From assembly GCA_032821775.1 (NCBI GenBank), contig JAVLRN010000010.1, forward strand, positions 2,666,001 to 2,730,000: a stretch of DNA of 64,000 nt, written 5' to 3'. This document shows positions 1 through 9,579 of this stretch, piece by piece. Position numbers and translations under genes: made by a program. This DNA comes from Sanguinoderma infundibulare. Taxonomy: Eukaryota > Basidiomycota > Agaricomycetes > Polyporales > Polyporaceae. The notes beneath the pieces are model-generated. The model had not been told where the DNA came from and searched no databases. It saw nothing but the letters and a program-made list of their open reading frames with translations. Within the stretch, counting starts at the first letter, position 1. The number at the start of each line of letters is the position of its first letter.

Positions 1-390
1 GCGTCCGGGTGGAACTTCACCATGAGCAGGCACGGGCCAGTGCCCCAGTATCTACTCCGGTACTCGCGCTTTGGGAGCGCAACGGCTGCGGGCCATTCCT
101 GGTGCACTGTAGTCTGTCGCATACATCATCCGCGTGGTGGCACTGAAGTGCGGACGGTGGTCCTGATGATTGCGACTTGGAATTATCGCGTGACCATGGT
201 TGTCGTCAACGAATTGGAACTCCAACGGGAGTCGGTGACGGTGATCAGTGAGAGATACGATCGCAGCATCGGAGTAATATCCCCGTACGTAGTGCTCCAG
301 TGTACTCTCCTCCTGCGAAGCATCATTGGCCAGGAAAGTGGAAACCTAAGTTCGCTGCTATCAACCCGTCGGGAGCTCGATTCCCCGGCA
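1..390 (-). pseudogene. Degraded MYND-family protein fragment
   Basis: Reading the minus strand, short stretches resemble the C-terminal body of the intact MYND-finger protein at 7517-8464 and its relics near 37.4 and 46.7 kb. The clearest is a block reading YWGTG followed by a hydrophobic LLMV segment, encoded around positions 10-60, matching YWGVG/YWGTG in the other copies. Upstream a stretch like HRHRLPLEF aligns loosely with the NYRHDPRLLIEKKFEL region of the 46.7 kb copy. The frames are joined only through frameshifts and a stop, so this is read as a decayed copy. It runs off the window start, so an intact 3' part outside cannot be excluded. No zinc-finger part is visible here. Confidence 0.45.
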
Positions 391-755
391 ACGGTCCCGG
401 GCCGAGTCGGTAGCTCTGCTGCGCCACCGACGCGTTATTTGGCTCTGTATGCGATGAGCGTCTATTCACACCGACACGCATCGCTCTCCGTCAACCGACG
501 ATCTGCTCATACACGCTTCCGCTTTCTCAGCCGATATCGGCGCAACTACTGCCTGAGCATGGGAGGCACGCCATTAGACACAGGTCCTGCATTAGCACCG
601 ACAGTGAGTCTGTTATAAATCGATCGCGTGGGATGCTGCTTATATATCCATTGCCTCATATCCCACAGCCCTCCGACGTTTATAATCCTCAGCAACCATA
701 AGCACACCGTAGGCACCCTCTTCATCCAGTTCTGCCCCACAATGCCCGGCCTCCT
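390..755 (+). repeat. Inverted copy of the EthD-gene promoter
   Basis: This stretch closely matches the reverse complement of about 24660-24311, the region upstream of the intact EthD-like gene. Shared landmarks are the GCCGATATCG block, the CTGCCTGAGCATGGGAGG block and TGGGATGCTGCTTATATAT. It ends with the same start codon and the first five codons (MPGLL) of the EthD-like gene at 744-758, after which the sequence diverges. It is therefore a promoter plus gene start without a gene body. A TATA-like TATATAT lies near 640. Confidence 0.75.
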
Positions 756-764
756 CCACTTTGA

Positions 765-1049
765 ATGGGAAAATGACACTCAGCACTTAGCTACAAGCTG
801 CAGAGCGCGGCAGAGCGCCTCCGACGCGGACGAAGACACGTTGTCGTTCCGCTCGCCGTCGTCCGCGGCGTTTCTCACCCTGAATATTGCAGGCCAAACC
901 GTGACCGCCCGGCGTCGGACTTGATTGATATCGACATCGTGTATTTGGAGTCGGGACTGGGTGGGAGGTCCGACTACTGGTAGATACGGTCGATGGGCAA
1001 CGTTGCGGACGCAGACATGATCCACGCGTACTTGGGGGTCCGGGGTTAG
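765..1049 (+). pseudogene. Relic of a mucin-stalk protein cytoplasmic tail
   Basis: The plus strand encodes a tail like that of the intact mucin-stalk gene at 21270-22726: an acidic SASDADED stretch, then LSFRSPSSAAFLTLN. After that a single-base difference (CAAACC here against CACGACC in the intact copy) shifts the frame, and the rest (DLIDI..YLESG..MIHAYL) is readable only in another frame up to a stop at 1047-1049. It sits directly against the truncated EthD start at about 760. The ectodomain, stalk and membrane segment are absent. As in the intact locus, it converges on the 3' end of a multi-pass membrane gene. Confidence 0.7.
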
Positions 1050-1227
1050 GCAATGGACGGCTACACCGTGTCTCGAATTTCGGGGTGGTAGCTTTCGCCA
1101 GGCAGTCCTGAATCCTTCCTGTTCGATAAATATTTTCACAGCTCCGTACAGCCTGCGTCCATCCTTCTCCCACTGCTTGCAAGTTGCCACGCATACCGGA
1201 ACGAGAGTCATGGCACGAGGCGGCATG

Positions 1228-2925
1228 TCAGACGACAACGTCCGCCTTGCGCTTCTCGTCCGGATCCGACGTGTGCATGCACGACCCCTTGAGCCCGACG
1301 GCCTCCCCATCAACGACAATCACCGTGCTGGACCGCTCCGAGTCCGGGGGGGGGGGGGGGGGGCGGTCATCGTATACGATCACCGCAGTGTCGACTGTGA
1401 CTGAATCACTGATAGCGAGCGAGTGCATGGGAAGAAGCATGGTGGGGCCCCAGGCTGTCGGGGGCTTCGAGAATCCCTTCTCGATGTGGGACTTGTCGAG
1501 CGCGACGAGTACGATGATTATCGTCGGGTAGATGGCCTAAGGATGGCATGGGTGAGTCAGTCTACTGCGAGTCGAGGAGGTGTCGTGACGTACGATCACC
1601 GGTGTCAATGCACCGCTGATGAAGATGCCGAACACATCCCAAACGTTTCCAGAGCCGTATTCGTAGTTTATAGATGGGGTGATCATCGCAATTTGCCAGA
1701 GGATCACGACAATCTGTATGAACGGAAGAGAAGAAGGGAGAGAGAGGTCATTTGGTATGCAACTTGATTCATGGCTCAGAGGACGTACCCACAGCGCGCA
1801 GTAGATCGCACCGGACTCCATCAGGATGGACAGAAGCCTCTCCATCTTGGTGAACATGTCGCCAGAAACAAAGTACTTTCGACAAAACTTCTTCGTCGCC
1901 CTGACGGTCACGGTAAGCGGCTGCAGCCTCGGGCGTATGCAATATGTTGAGTGAACAAACGCACCACGCCTTGTAGCTCACGGCGAGAGTCGCAAACAGA
2001 TTGGTCGAAAAGGACAATATGCAGGCGGCGACACCGTACGTCAAACCCTGAAACATACTTCCCGAATCTGGAGGCGTTCCGGCGAGTGTTGAACTCCACC
2101 ATTGGGTCGAATTCGGGTTGCATGATTGTTCGGTGTCAGCGATGCTCAGAGCTATCCCGGAGGCAGAAAACACCCATATAGCGTTAGCAAGGGCTGGGTT
2201 TAAAGACGCGAAGTTCCATTCACGCTTACTCACCGAAGGCGGTCACCAGTAGACCAATGGAAATGCCTTTCACGATCCGGTTGCCCCCCCAGAGCATGGA
2301 CACCCTCCAGCATACAATCGCATCGCCCAAAAGGATCTATGACAAAAAGGATAGCACCTCAGCTTTTCGGATATGCGGTTCGAAACGACGGTGAGATTTT
2401 CAGACGTTGATCGCGAGCGCTGCGGTACATCCACAGTGCAACGAAACACCGTTCAACGTCAAGAACGGACTCGGAAGATTGACGCCGGACGGTAGGGTCC
2501 AGAGGATAAAAATCGAGTTTTTCGCGAGCGAAAGCATGTCGTTCTGCGTCGCCAGGATTTGGAAGACAAAGTATGCAGTTGTGGAGATGTAGAGAGCGAG
2601 CAGGGTGGAGCTGAGGATGACGGTATGCAAGACGAGCCCTCCGGTTCGTCTGGTTCGAATCGAATGCACCGGTTTATCAGTCCCCGATTATCAGTACTAA
2701 GACCATCGATACTTTGAATGGCCTACCGAACGAGGGATATAAATGCGGCGATAGATAAAATCGTTAGCATGCCTGATTTCTGAAGTCTCAGCATATACAG
2801 TCTCTGGTCAGGGATGCTACGTACCGTACAGGGTAGCGGGCAGCGCGATATTAGTGATCTCATCCTTTATCAGATTGAGAAAGGATTGCCATCCCGCCTC
2901 GTTGAATACAATATACTCGCTCATT
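1228..2925 (-). CDS. Multi-pass (7TM-like) membrane protein, apparently intact
   Basis: Eight exons can be read on the minus strand, starting at the ATG at 2925-2923 (MSEYIVFNEAGW) and ending at 1228. Introns use GT..AG sites and keep the frame, for example CTGTACG|GTACGT and ACCAG|ACGAACC. The product has about seven hydrophobic helices, with conserved-looking segments such as ALSIADTEQSCN, FATLAVSYKAW, LMESGAIYCALW and AIYPTIIIVLVAL ahead of a SHIEKGF juxtamembrane motif and a Ser/Asp-rich cytoplasmic tail. Agaricomycete genomes hold many such proteins of unknown function. A receptor-like role is inference. Its paralog at 18409-21089 is broken by an insertion, so this looks like the working copy. 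The tail contains a run of six prolines encoded by 18 consecutive G/C pairs. Confidence 0.75.
1346..1363. repeat. G18 homopolymer in coding sequence
   Basis: Eighteen consecutive G on the plus strand, read as proline codons of the multi-pass protein tail on the minus strand. The paralog at about 20955 has only CGCCCACCG here, so the run expanded after duplication. The length is also vulnerable to sequencing error. Confidence 0.95.
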
Positions 2926-3310
2926 TTGAGGTGGGACAGAGAGTAAACAACGAGAGGTAGAGAGCGGGGTAGAGTCAACGACTCGGAGGGTAAGCCCCGA
3001 GGGAAGGATCAAACATGTAAGTCTGGCCAGCGCTTTTCCAGATCGGATATAAGTCCGTGACCTTCCCATCAAAACCTTGATTTCGATCTCAGGGCATGGC
3101 CCAGGGACAGCCGGGAAGTTAGCGCTTGATCGCGGTGACTCGTCGCCTTTCAAATTCCAGTCGGCGTGCAGACCGGAGTCCGCATGTCGCTTGCGCAGCG
3201 CCTCCATCGGAGGCTGTCCTGTTCTGGGGGTACCGCCCCAATGGCCTCACAACGGCCGGCATTGACTCCATCAAGATACACTGCCAGTCCTTTCCTCTTG
3301 TCACATCGTA
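2926..3310. other. Divergent intergenic region with EthD deletion scar
   Basis: This region lies between the multi-pass gene and the upstream region of mucin copy A. It matches right-arm sequence in two pieces: about 2926-3090 resembles 18409-18250 reversed, and about 3095-3310 resembles 17800-17600 reversed. The roughly 450 bp between them in the right arm, which hold the decayed EthD-like gene, are missing here. Only the last few EthD codons seem to remain near 3090-3115. Confidence 0.55.
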
Positions 3311-4235
3311 TGTGCCGTCTTCTCATATATATGCGCTTGTATGCCAGGTCTTTCGCCTTTATGTCTCAAGGCTGATGCGCTTCCGGGGCTTTTCATGCGT
3401 TTCCCAGTTCAAAGGTGAAATTCAAAGGTGAAAGTCGATCGTTAATATGCATCTGCAGCCCGTCACCGACTGTTGACCGTCTCAGGGTGTGCTTCTCGAT
3501 TATCATTTCCGTATTTTCCGCCCATCGCGCGTCGCCGTTACTCGCAGAGAGAACAACAAAGAGAGAAGGCAGGTCCGGAACGTCGGGTGAATTTCATGTA
3601 GACAGGTGGGCGATTATGACGTGCTGGAAAACGCGGTGTGCCGCTGTCGGTTTTCCCCCATGCGAGCACAACCTATGACAGATGGTTTCGAGACTGGCCC
3701 CTCGATACGGAGGTCTGGGATACAGTCTGCCGGGGTGAGGAGTTGTTTCACGCTCTCTGCTCACCGACTGGCATGGAGATGGCCGCGCTATCTATGCAAT
3801 CCAAAGTTCCAATTTCGCTGGCGCAAACCCCCGGGCCGACTCTCTGTAACCTACACCTGTCCAGTTGGAGGTCTGTTCGGTACCGTCATGATAGGCTGAT
3901 GACGACATCACCGTCTCGCACGAGATCGCGTCCTTCCCCCATCTCATGTCAACCCTATGCTGTATACAACGTCCCATCTCAAGTGATGAGCATTTTCATC
4001 ACTCTCCATCCGATAAGAAGGTATTCATGACTTCTTTTATACACGCCTCAGCCTCACCCGGTCTGCATAGGTCCAGGTGTCGCACATTAACGTCTCCATG
4101 ATGTGGCAGATGCAGATTCCGATGGTCGCCACGTCCGCATGGTACGTCTGTCACTCAAAGTGCCGACTCAAAACTACAACTCACGCGCAGAACTTTGAAT
4201 AGGATCCCCGTTCTCGGTCCGCTTTGCTTACGGCC
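3311..4235 (+). promoter_or_regulatory. Upstream region of mucin copy A (C-type)
   Basis: This stretch matches the reverse complement of about 23570-22740, the sequence between the EthD gene and mucin copy C. Shared blocks are TATATATGCGCTTGTATGCC, the GGCTGATGCGCTTCCGGGGC block, and AACTTTGAATAGGATCC just before the start codon. Copy B's upstream sequence is clearly different, so the 5' flank of copy A came from a C-type unit. No canonical TATA box is seen close to the ATG. Confidence 0.6.
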
Positions 4236-5967
4236 ATGCTCGGCTACGCTTGTCGCTCTTTCGTAACACTTGCGCTCGTTTTGTTTGCTCATACTCGCCG
4301 CGCCTCCTCGGACACCCGCAACATCGACGACCCTGACTCTCGCATCCAGTGGAAGGGTGCGTGGGATGGGCTGTCGAACCAGTCCGCGCTCAACTGGGAT
4401 GGGACGCTCCACTGGGCGAACGTCTCCGGCGCGACAGCCACGTTCACTTTCACAGGTCTGTTCGCACGCAGCACGACAAGGAATGACTGCGACGCTGACT
4501 GTATGCTGGAAAGGCACGTCTATACAGGTCTTCGGCTCGTTCCAGCCCATCGGGATGTGGAGCATGCAGTCGCAGTACGCGATCGACGGCGGCCCGCTGA
4601 CGCACTTCCTCCCGCTTCAGGAGGTGCAACACGAGTTGTTTCAATAGCAGTTCTTTGACTCTGGGACCCTGGAGCGCGGCGAGCACACGCTCGAGATCAC
4701 CAACCTAGGGGCGCAGCTTTGGATCGACTACTTTGCCGTCGGCGACCAGGCCTCAGGCAGTAATCCGCCACCTACTCTCAGTAGCGCACCGTCTTCTTCC
4801 GCGACGGTAATCAATGTCGCTCTGTTATCGACGAGCAACGGTACAGGCTCAACGCTGTCCTTTCCAATCAATATTCAGACGGAGGTATCCAGTCCTACAG
4901 ATGGTATTATTGTCAGTGCCAGGGGCATGACGAGCTCCGACGCGACCTCATCCGCGTTTCCGTTCACTTCGTCAACGGACCTATCCGCCACGGCTTCTAC
5001 TGTGCCATCATCGTCCTATCCCACCGAGCCGTCTCTCTCCCCGGTAGAGTCACACAACACGCCCTCCCGGACCTCGGGGGGCTCCGAACCTCTGTCCTCG
5101 CCAACCACCATCCAGACGGATACAACAGTATCCGGCGCTTCAGATGGCTCTGACCCGACCTCACTGTCCGTGAATCCTTCGACTTTGCCATCATCCTTCC
5201 ATCCAGGCGCGCCTCCCTCCTCCTCCTCCGCGGTAGAGGGACAGAGCACAGGGGGCGCATCAGGTTCCGACTCGCCTTCGACTTTGTCGCCTCGTACTAC
5301 TCAGCTGCTACGCATTGATCCCCAGTCCGAGTACCCAGTCACTTTTCCCTGGTCAACGAACCCGTCCGCCATGCCTGCTACGTCCTATCCTGGCGTGCCT
5401 TCCTCCTCCGCGGTAGAGGGACAGAGCACAGGGGGCACATCAAGTTCCGACTCGCCTTCGACTTCGTCGCCTTATGCTATTCCGCTGCCAAGCATTTCCC
5501 GCATATTTAGGTACCCGTTCCCTGTTCCCTTGTCAGCGAACCCATCCGCCATGCCTGCTACGTCCTATCCTGGCGCGCCTTCCTCATCCTCGGTAGAGTC
5601 GCAGAGCATGGGTGGCACATCAGGTTCCGACGCGCCTTCGACTTCGTCGCCTCTCACTATTCAGCCGCCAAGCACTGGGGTTTTCACCAACACCGGGTCA
5701 TCCGAATTGCCATTCACTTTGCCCTCGTCAATGGTCCCATCCGCCCTGCCTGCTACTTTGCTTTCATCGTCCGATCCTGGCGCGCCGCCCTCATCCTCGG
5801 TAGAGTCGCAGAGCACACCCTCCATGGCCTCTGGAGGCTCGGAAACTCCTTCCCAGACCCCAGTGCGTTCGAACGGAGCTCCTCACACCCACACCGTCGT
5901 ACAAGGGCTCGTTCCCGGCATGACAGCCGCCATTCTCGCAACCCTTCTCCTCGGGCTTATATGCTAG
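4236..5967 (+). pseudogene. Mucin-stalk surface protein copy A, premature stop
   Basis: Exon 1 (4236-4455) encodes a signal peptide and the start of a Trp-rich ectodomain (IQWKGAW, LNWDGTLHWANVSG, FTFTG). A 58-nt intron (4456-4513, branch CTGAC) is followed by GTSIQVFGSFQP. At 4645-4647 the reading frame meets TAG where copies B and C have CAG (FQ*QFF against FQQQFF). The frame then stays open for 440 codons through the rest of the ectodomain (LEITNLGAQLWIDYF), a Ser/Thr/Pro stalk with 60-residue repeats and a hydrophobic C-terminus ending at 5967. The 5' half resembles copy C and the 3' half copy B, so the locus is a mosaic. Translation would yield only a secreted fragment. A base-calling error at 4645 is the main alternative. 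Confidence 0.8.
5160..5830 (+). repeat. About 180-bp tandem repeats in the mucin stalk
   Basis: At least three imperfect units of about 180 bp (60 residues) are seen. Each carries a YPG(A/V)P block, a short Ser run, SVE(G/S)QS, GG(T/A)S and SDSPSTSSP (ends near 5290, 5472 and 5652), and a partial fourth follows. Copy B has fewer units. This is typical of Ser/Thr-rich O-glycosylated stalks that change length by unequal exchange. Confidence 0.75.
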
Positions 5968-6875
5968 TGCCGCGCTGGCAGGAGGTGCCCACGCACGCTC
6001 ACTGGGCCTGCAGCTTTGTATGCCGTTCAAGTTTGTATGTATTTCTTCCTCCTCCTCCGCTGCTCCGCAATTTGACGACACTGCGTATATAGCCACGGAT
6101 GTCGTGACCCGACACATGATGCCATCCGCTTCGCGCAGACGCGCATTGTTCCCATTTCAGCACGGTGCGGCATTGCTGCTGTACACTCACCGTCATTCCC
6201 TGTTAGCATTCATGTCTCCCGTCATGCATTGTCTCCCCGAGCCTCTCCCACCCGTCCCGCTGTTCTATAGACACCGGACGTTTGTTGCGAGCGGACTCTC
6301 TCGTACTTATACTCAACTCTTGTACTCTCGTGTTTTCCCTCAGCATTCAATCGAGTTGATCGTTGTCCTCGAGCCAACCTCAACTTCTCTCCCTCGCTTC
6401 GGGACAGCGACTCGGAGCGTCACAACAGAGTACCTCCGACTCGTTCGACGCGGACGATACTACGTCGTTCCGCTCTGCGCCTTTTGCGACGCTCTTCACC
6501 CTCAATGTGGACGGCTGCCGATCGGCGTCAGACTTGACCGATGCATATGTGGAGTCAAGAGTAGCCTATGGGAGCACACGGAGGAGACGATCAAGGCAGC
6601 GCTGGGCACCGGCGGTGCCGCGACCGCATCATCGCGGCGGTGAATTGTCGACCAGGCTCATAGCTTGACCTGATCACGACGCTCGTACGTTGCGTGTTGT
6701 GTAATATTATCGACTCAGTAAGACTCACCTGAACGTCTGGAAGCGTTCTGGCTCAGGTTCGCCCACAACGGCGACACAACGAATCATTTGTACAGGAGGT
6801 CCCAGATACGGCCGTTGGGTGTCATGGACTCCGCGAGTGTGATCAACGCGTACTTGGAGTTGAGCAATTCTCAGA
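5968..6875 (+). pseudogene. Untranslated relic of copy A cytoplasmic tail
   Basis: After the TAG at 5965-5967 the sequence still resembles the juxtamembrane codons of copy C (CRAGRRCPR against CWCRRRRAR), then an old intron region, then a tail-like frame: SFDADDTTSFRSAPFATLFTLN at about 6430-6510 and VINAYLEL near 6840-6860, matching SFRSPSAATFLTLN and MIHAYLAV of copy C. The tail is therefore present in the DNA but cut off by the stop after the membrane segment. The matching relic of copy B lies at 15430-15983. Confidence 0.6.
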
Positions 6876-7516
6876 TGACGCACCTTCATGCAGGGGTGAC
6901 GAACGTGGGCGCCGCGTTCGATTCCAAATTAATGCACCAACAGACAAGGCGGAATCTGTTCTTTTTCTCGACTACGCCTTGGTGTTGTCTTGCCGAATAT
7001 CGAATTTGAGGCCGTCCGTATATAGGAGGCGGAGCCACATGGCTGGAAGCCTGTTGACTCTCCTTCACGGCTTTCAACATAACCATATCTTACATCTTCG
7101 CGACCCGGCAACGGCCTTCTCGGGGCTGTGCCAACATGAAGTCAGCTCTCGTTCGACGTTCGGATGTGCATGACGCATTAGGTGCCAGTGGCATATTTGT
7201 GAAGACTCGAGTCGGGGACCGGTGAGATCTCGGCGACACGCCCGCAAGAGCGACAGACGACTGCTAGACCACAAGATCGAAACATACCGATGGACCTGTA
7301 AATTTATTCGCTGCGTCTGTAACGGACAACGGGATAACGCCATTCAATACCATGCCGAGCTCCAGGCGGAAGGACAAAGGATGACCAACCGATCGACGAG
7401 CCCAGAACAGCGAGGGGATATCTTTCACACTCTTACGACTTTTTCTTCGGGACTCGGGGAGATGCGCCGCTCTAGATTGCCGTCGCAAAGATCGTCGTCA
7501 GCCAAGCCTGCACGAT
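6876..7516. other. Intergenic, no gene recognised
   Basis: Short open frames exist on both strands but show no family resemblance, splice logic or signal peptide. The left arm of the inverted duplication ends near 6875. The stretch probably contains the 3' flank of the MYND gene that follows on the minus strand. Confidence 0.4.
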
Positions 7517-8464
7517 TCAGCACAGAACGGAAAGACGCACAACGTCATGGGCCCACCCCCCACAGCAACACGTCGGCGTGTCCTCGATTATCCCACAGCA
7601 GAAACGGGGCGCCTTGCCCTCCTCGAGGTTCTCCTTGAGCTGGTCCACCGGGTTACGGCACGACAAGCGCGCGTTCGCGCGGTAATTGTCGATCGCGAAG
7701 TACCTTCCAAAGGGGACGCCAGACGTCTCGAGCGGGTGCGACTCCGGGGCAAAGCTGACGATGACGAGATAGCAGCCGACGCCCCAGTATTCGGTCAGGT
7801 AGTCGCGCTTGCCTTGCTGGACGACTCGGTCGCGGTCAGAAAAGAGATAGTCGAAGAGGTCAGTGAGTTGGGGATCATCTCTGCTGGGGAAGAAGGCGCC
7901 CTGCATGCGAAACTTCTTCTCGGGAGGGAGCGAGGGGTCGTCGAGGTACTGGAGGGGCACCATGAGCATGTGCTTGGAGGTGACGTCGTCGACGTGGTGC
8001 TTCATGTGGAGGTAGCAGGCGAGGGTCGCGTTGACGAGGCTCGTGTGGTGGAACTCGACCCAAGAGACGAAGTCGTTCCAGGCGTTTGGGTTTCCTGACT
8101 GTGAGATTGCGAGATCGCGCAAGTGGGTCCGAAGATACTTGCAGTAGTCGCGATGCTCTTGGCGCCAGTGGTCCTTCTGGCATTCCTTCGACTGCGGACG
8201 CGTCAAATCGATTTAGTCGCACAGGAGAATCTCGGCCAAAGGACGTACGCAGTAAGTCGCCAGGCCGCACCCGGCGCATCGGAGCAGCTTCCAATTGGCA
8301 CCGCTGCTCGCGCAACGGTGCTGTCGTCCGCAGTTCTTGCATTGGCCATGCTTGTGGATGGGTTCGGTGTCGTGGAAGTGGCCCTGCTCGCAGTGAGAGT
8401 GATCTTCGTCGAGCTCAGGAGCGCTGGTGGCGAAGATGATGTCCATGACTGAGGAGGTCGTCAA
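7517..8464 (-). CDS. MYND-type zinc-finger protein, intact
   Basis: There are two exons, 8464-8249 and 8191-7517, joined across a 57-nt phase-0 intron (GTACGT..CGCAG), giving 296 residues. The N-terminal half carries a MYND finger: CKNC, then CAGC, then YC split by the intron from SKECQ, then HWRQEHRDYC, so all the Cys/His zinc ligands are present. The remaining 200 residues (GNPNAWNDFVSW.EFHH, YWGVGCYLVIV, a Cys-rich end) form a domain shared with the relics at 1-390, 37355-38060, 46150-46965 and 49880-50070. MYND fingers bind proline-rich peptides in partner proteins; a regulatory role here is inferred. It is the only copy of this family in the window with an unbroken frame. The start could also be the Met at 8446. 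Confidence 0.8.
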
Positions 8465-9579
8465 TGGCGCGGATGATGGTCAGGTGGAAAGCCAGGATTC
8501 GGGGCTATTCGGGGGCGCATCAAGCGTGGGCGTTTGGTCGGGCCGTATCGATTGAGATCTCAGTCCGATCGAGATCGCGGTTTCTGCCATGTCCCCCGGC
8601 AGTGTCCGACTGGTGTGCTGTCTGCGACTACGACCATCGAGCACAACGAGTAGCCTGTACTAGCAGTACATCGCCTTCGTGACTGCCATGTATCTCGACG
8701 CGTAGGGTGCTATCAGGTAACTGTCAACACCCACTGCCGAATTGAAGCACGCCACAATCTGGAACAAGTAAAGTTCTCCATCATCATCGCTCAACGTTCA
8801 TTGGCAGGCGGCACTGGTACGTCGTGTTACTGCTGTTCGATCCACTGCATGAAGGACTCGTTGTTCAAATTCGGTGGAATTGACAATGAGACGGATACTA
8901 GTAGTCCTCCCGCCAGTTTGACTGATCCCTTGCAGTTCAGGCTATCCCAACGTTGCTTTTCCAGACCGACCGGCGTACACGGCTGTCGCTTTGCGACGAG
9001 GACCATGCCACCAATGTCGTCTTCGGAGAATGCGGAGCAGATGGCCTTCTGCGTCAATCTGTCACTCTCGAATACAGGCGCCACAGCGTGGCTCATGGCG
9101 ACGGTCCTCCGATTCTGTCTACTCGCACCCTCCGGGCCACGCACGCGGCTCTTCTGGACCCCCCTTTATTCACTGTCTTGGCGGGTACCAGGCACTGTGG
9201 CTGGTTCACTCCTCTGTGCTGCAACCGACGGCGCTCTTCGGCGATCGCAAAGTCAGTCGCCAAATGCCATATTTTCCTGTAGCGTGCGCTGTGGCTCCAC
9301 ACTGACATGAACTAGCTTTCCGGGCTCTCGCTCTCGATATCCTTAGTGGAGGGCATAGGTTGTGTTTTTCCGCACCTCGAGGTGAGTCTGCCAATGTAAT
9401 TTGACGCTCCAGAAGATCTGACGTTACCATTCAGCACTCGCAATTCATGCCTAGAGTACCAAGACATTCGGAATTGATAGCCATCCCGGTCCGTATGCAG
9501 ATCCTCTCTCACAATACCTGCTCATCTTTCCAGGATCTTATCTTTCTAAATTTATATAGTCATTTCGTTTGCGTCGAGG
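8465..9579. other. Intergenic; unassigned open frames
   Basis: A 169-codon frame (8801-9310, plus) and a 105-codon frame (9144-8827, minus) overlap each other. Neither shows a recognisable motif, and neither is supported by a paralog in the window. A TATA-like TATATAG at about 9553-9559 belongs to the gene starting at 9580. Confidence 0.35.
9553..9559 (+). promoter_or_regulatory. TATA-like box
   Basis: TATATAG lies 21 bp before the ATG at 9580, unusually close for a TATA box, so the real transcription start may use another element. Confidence 0.35.

Noticed and set aside
6020..6643. 207-codon open frame on the plus strand downstream of mucin copy A
   Set aside because: It runs through the old intron and tail relic; its counterpart at 15428-16000 is open by shared descent, and neither shows a start context or domain. 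The tail motif lies in a different frame.
7547..8098. 183-codon frame antisense to the MYND gene
   Set aside because: It is a mirror of GC-rich codons of the real gene and has a low-complexity Val/Glu/Asp composition.
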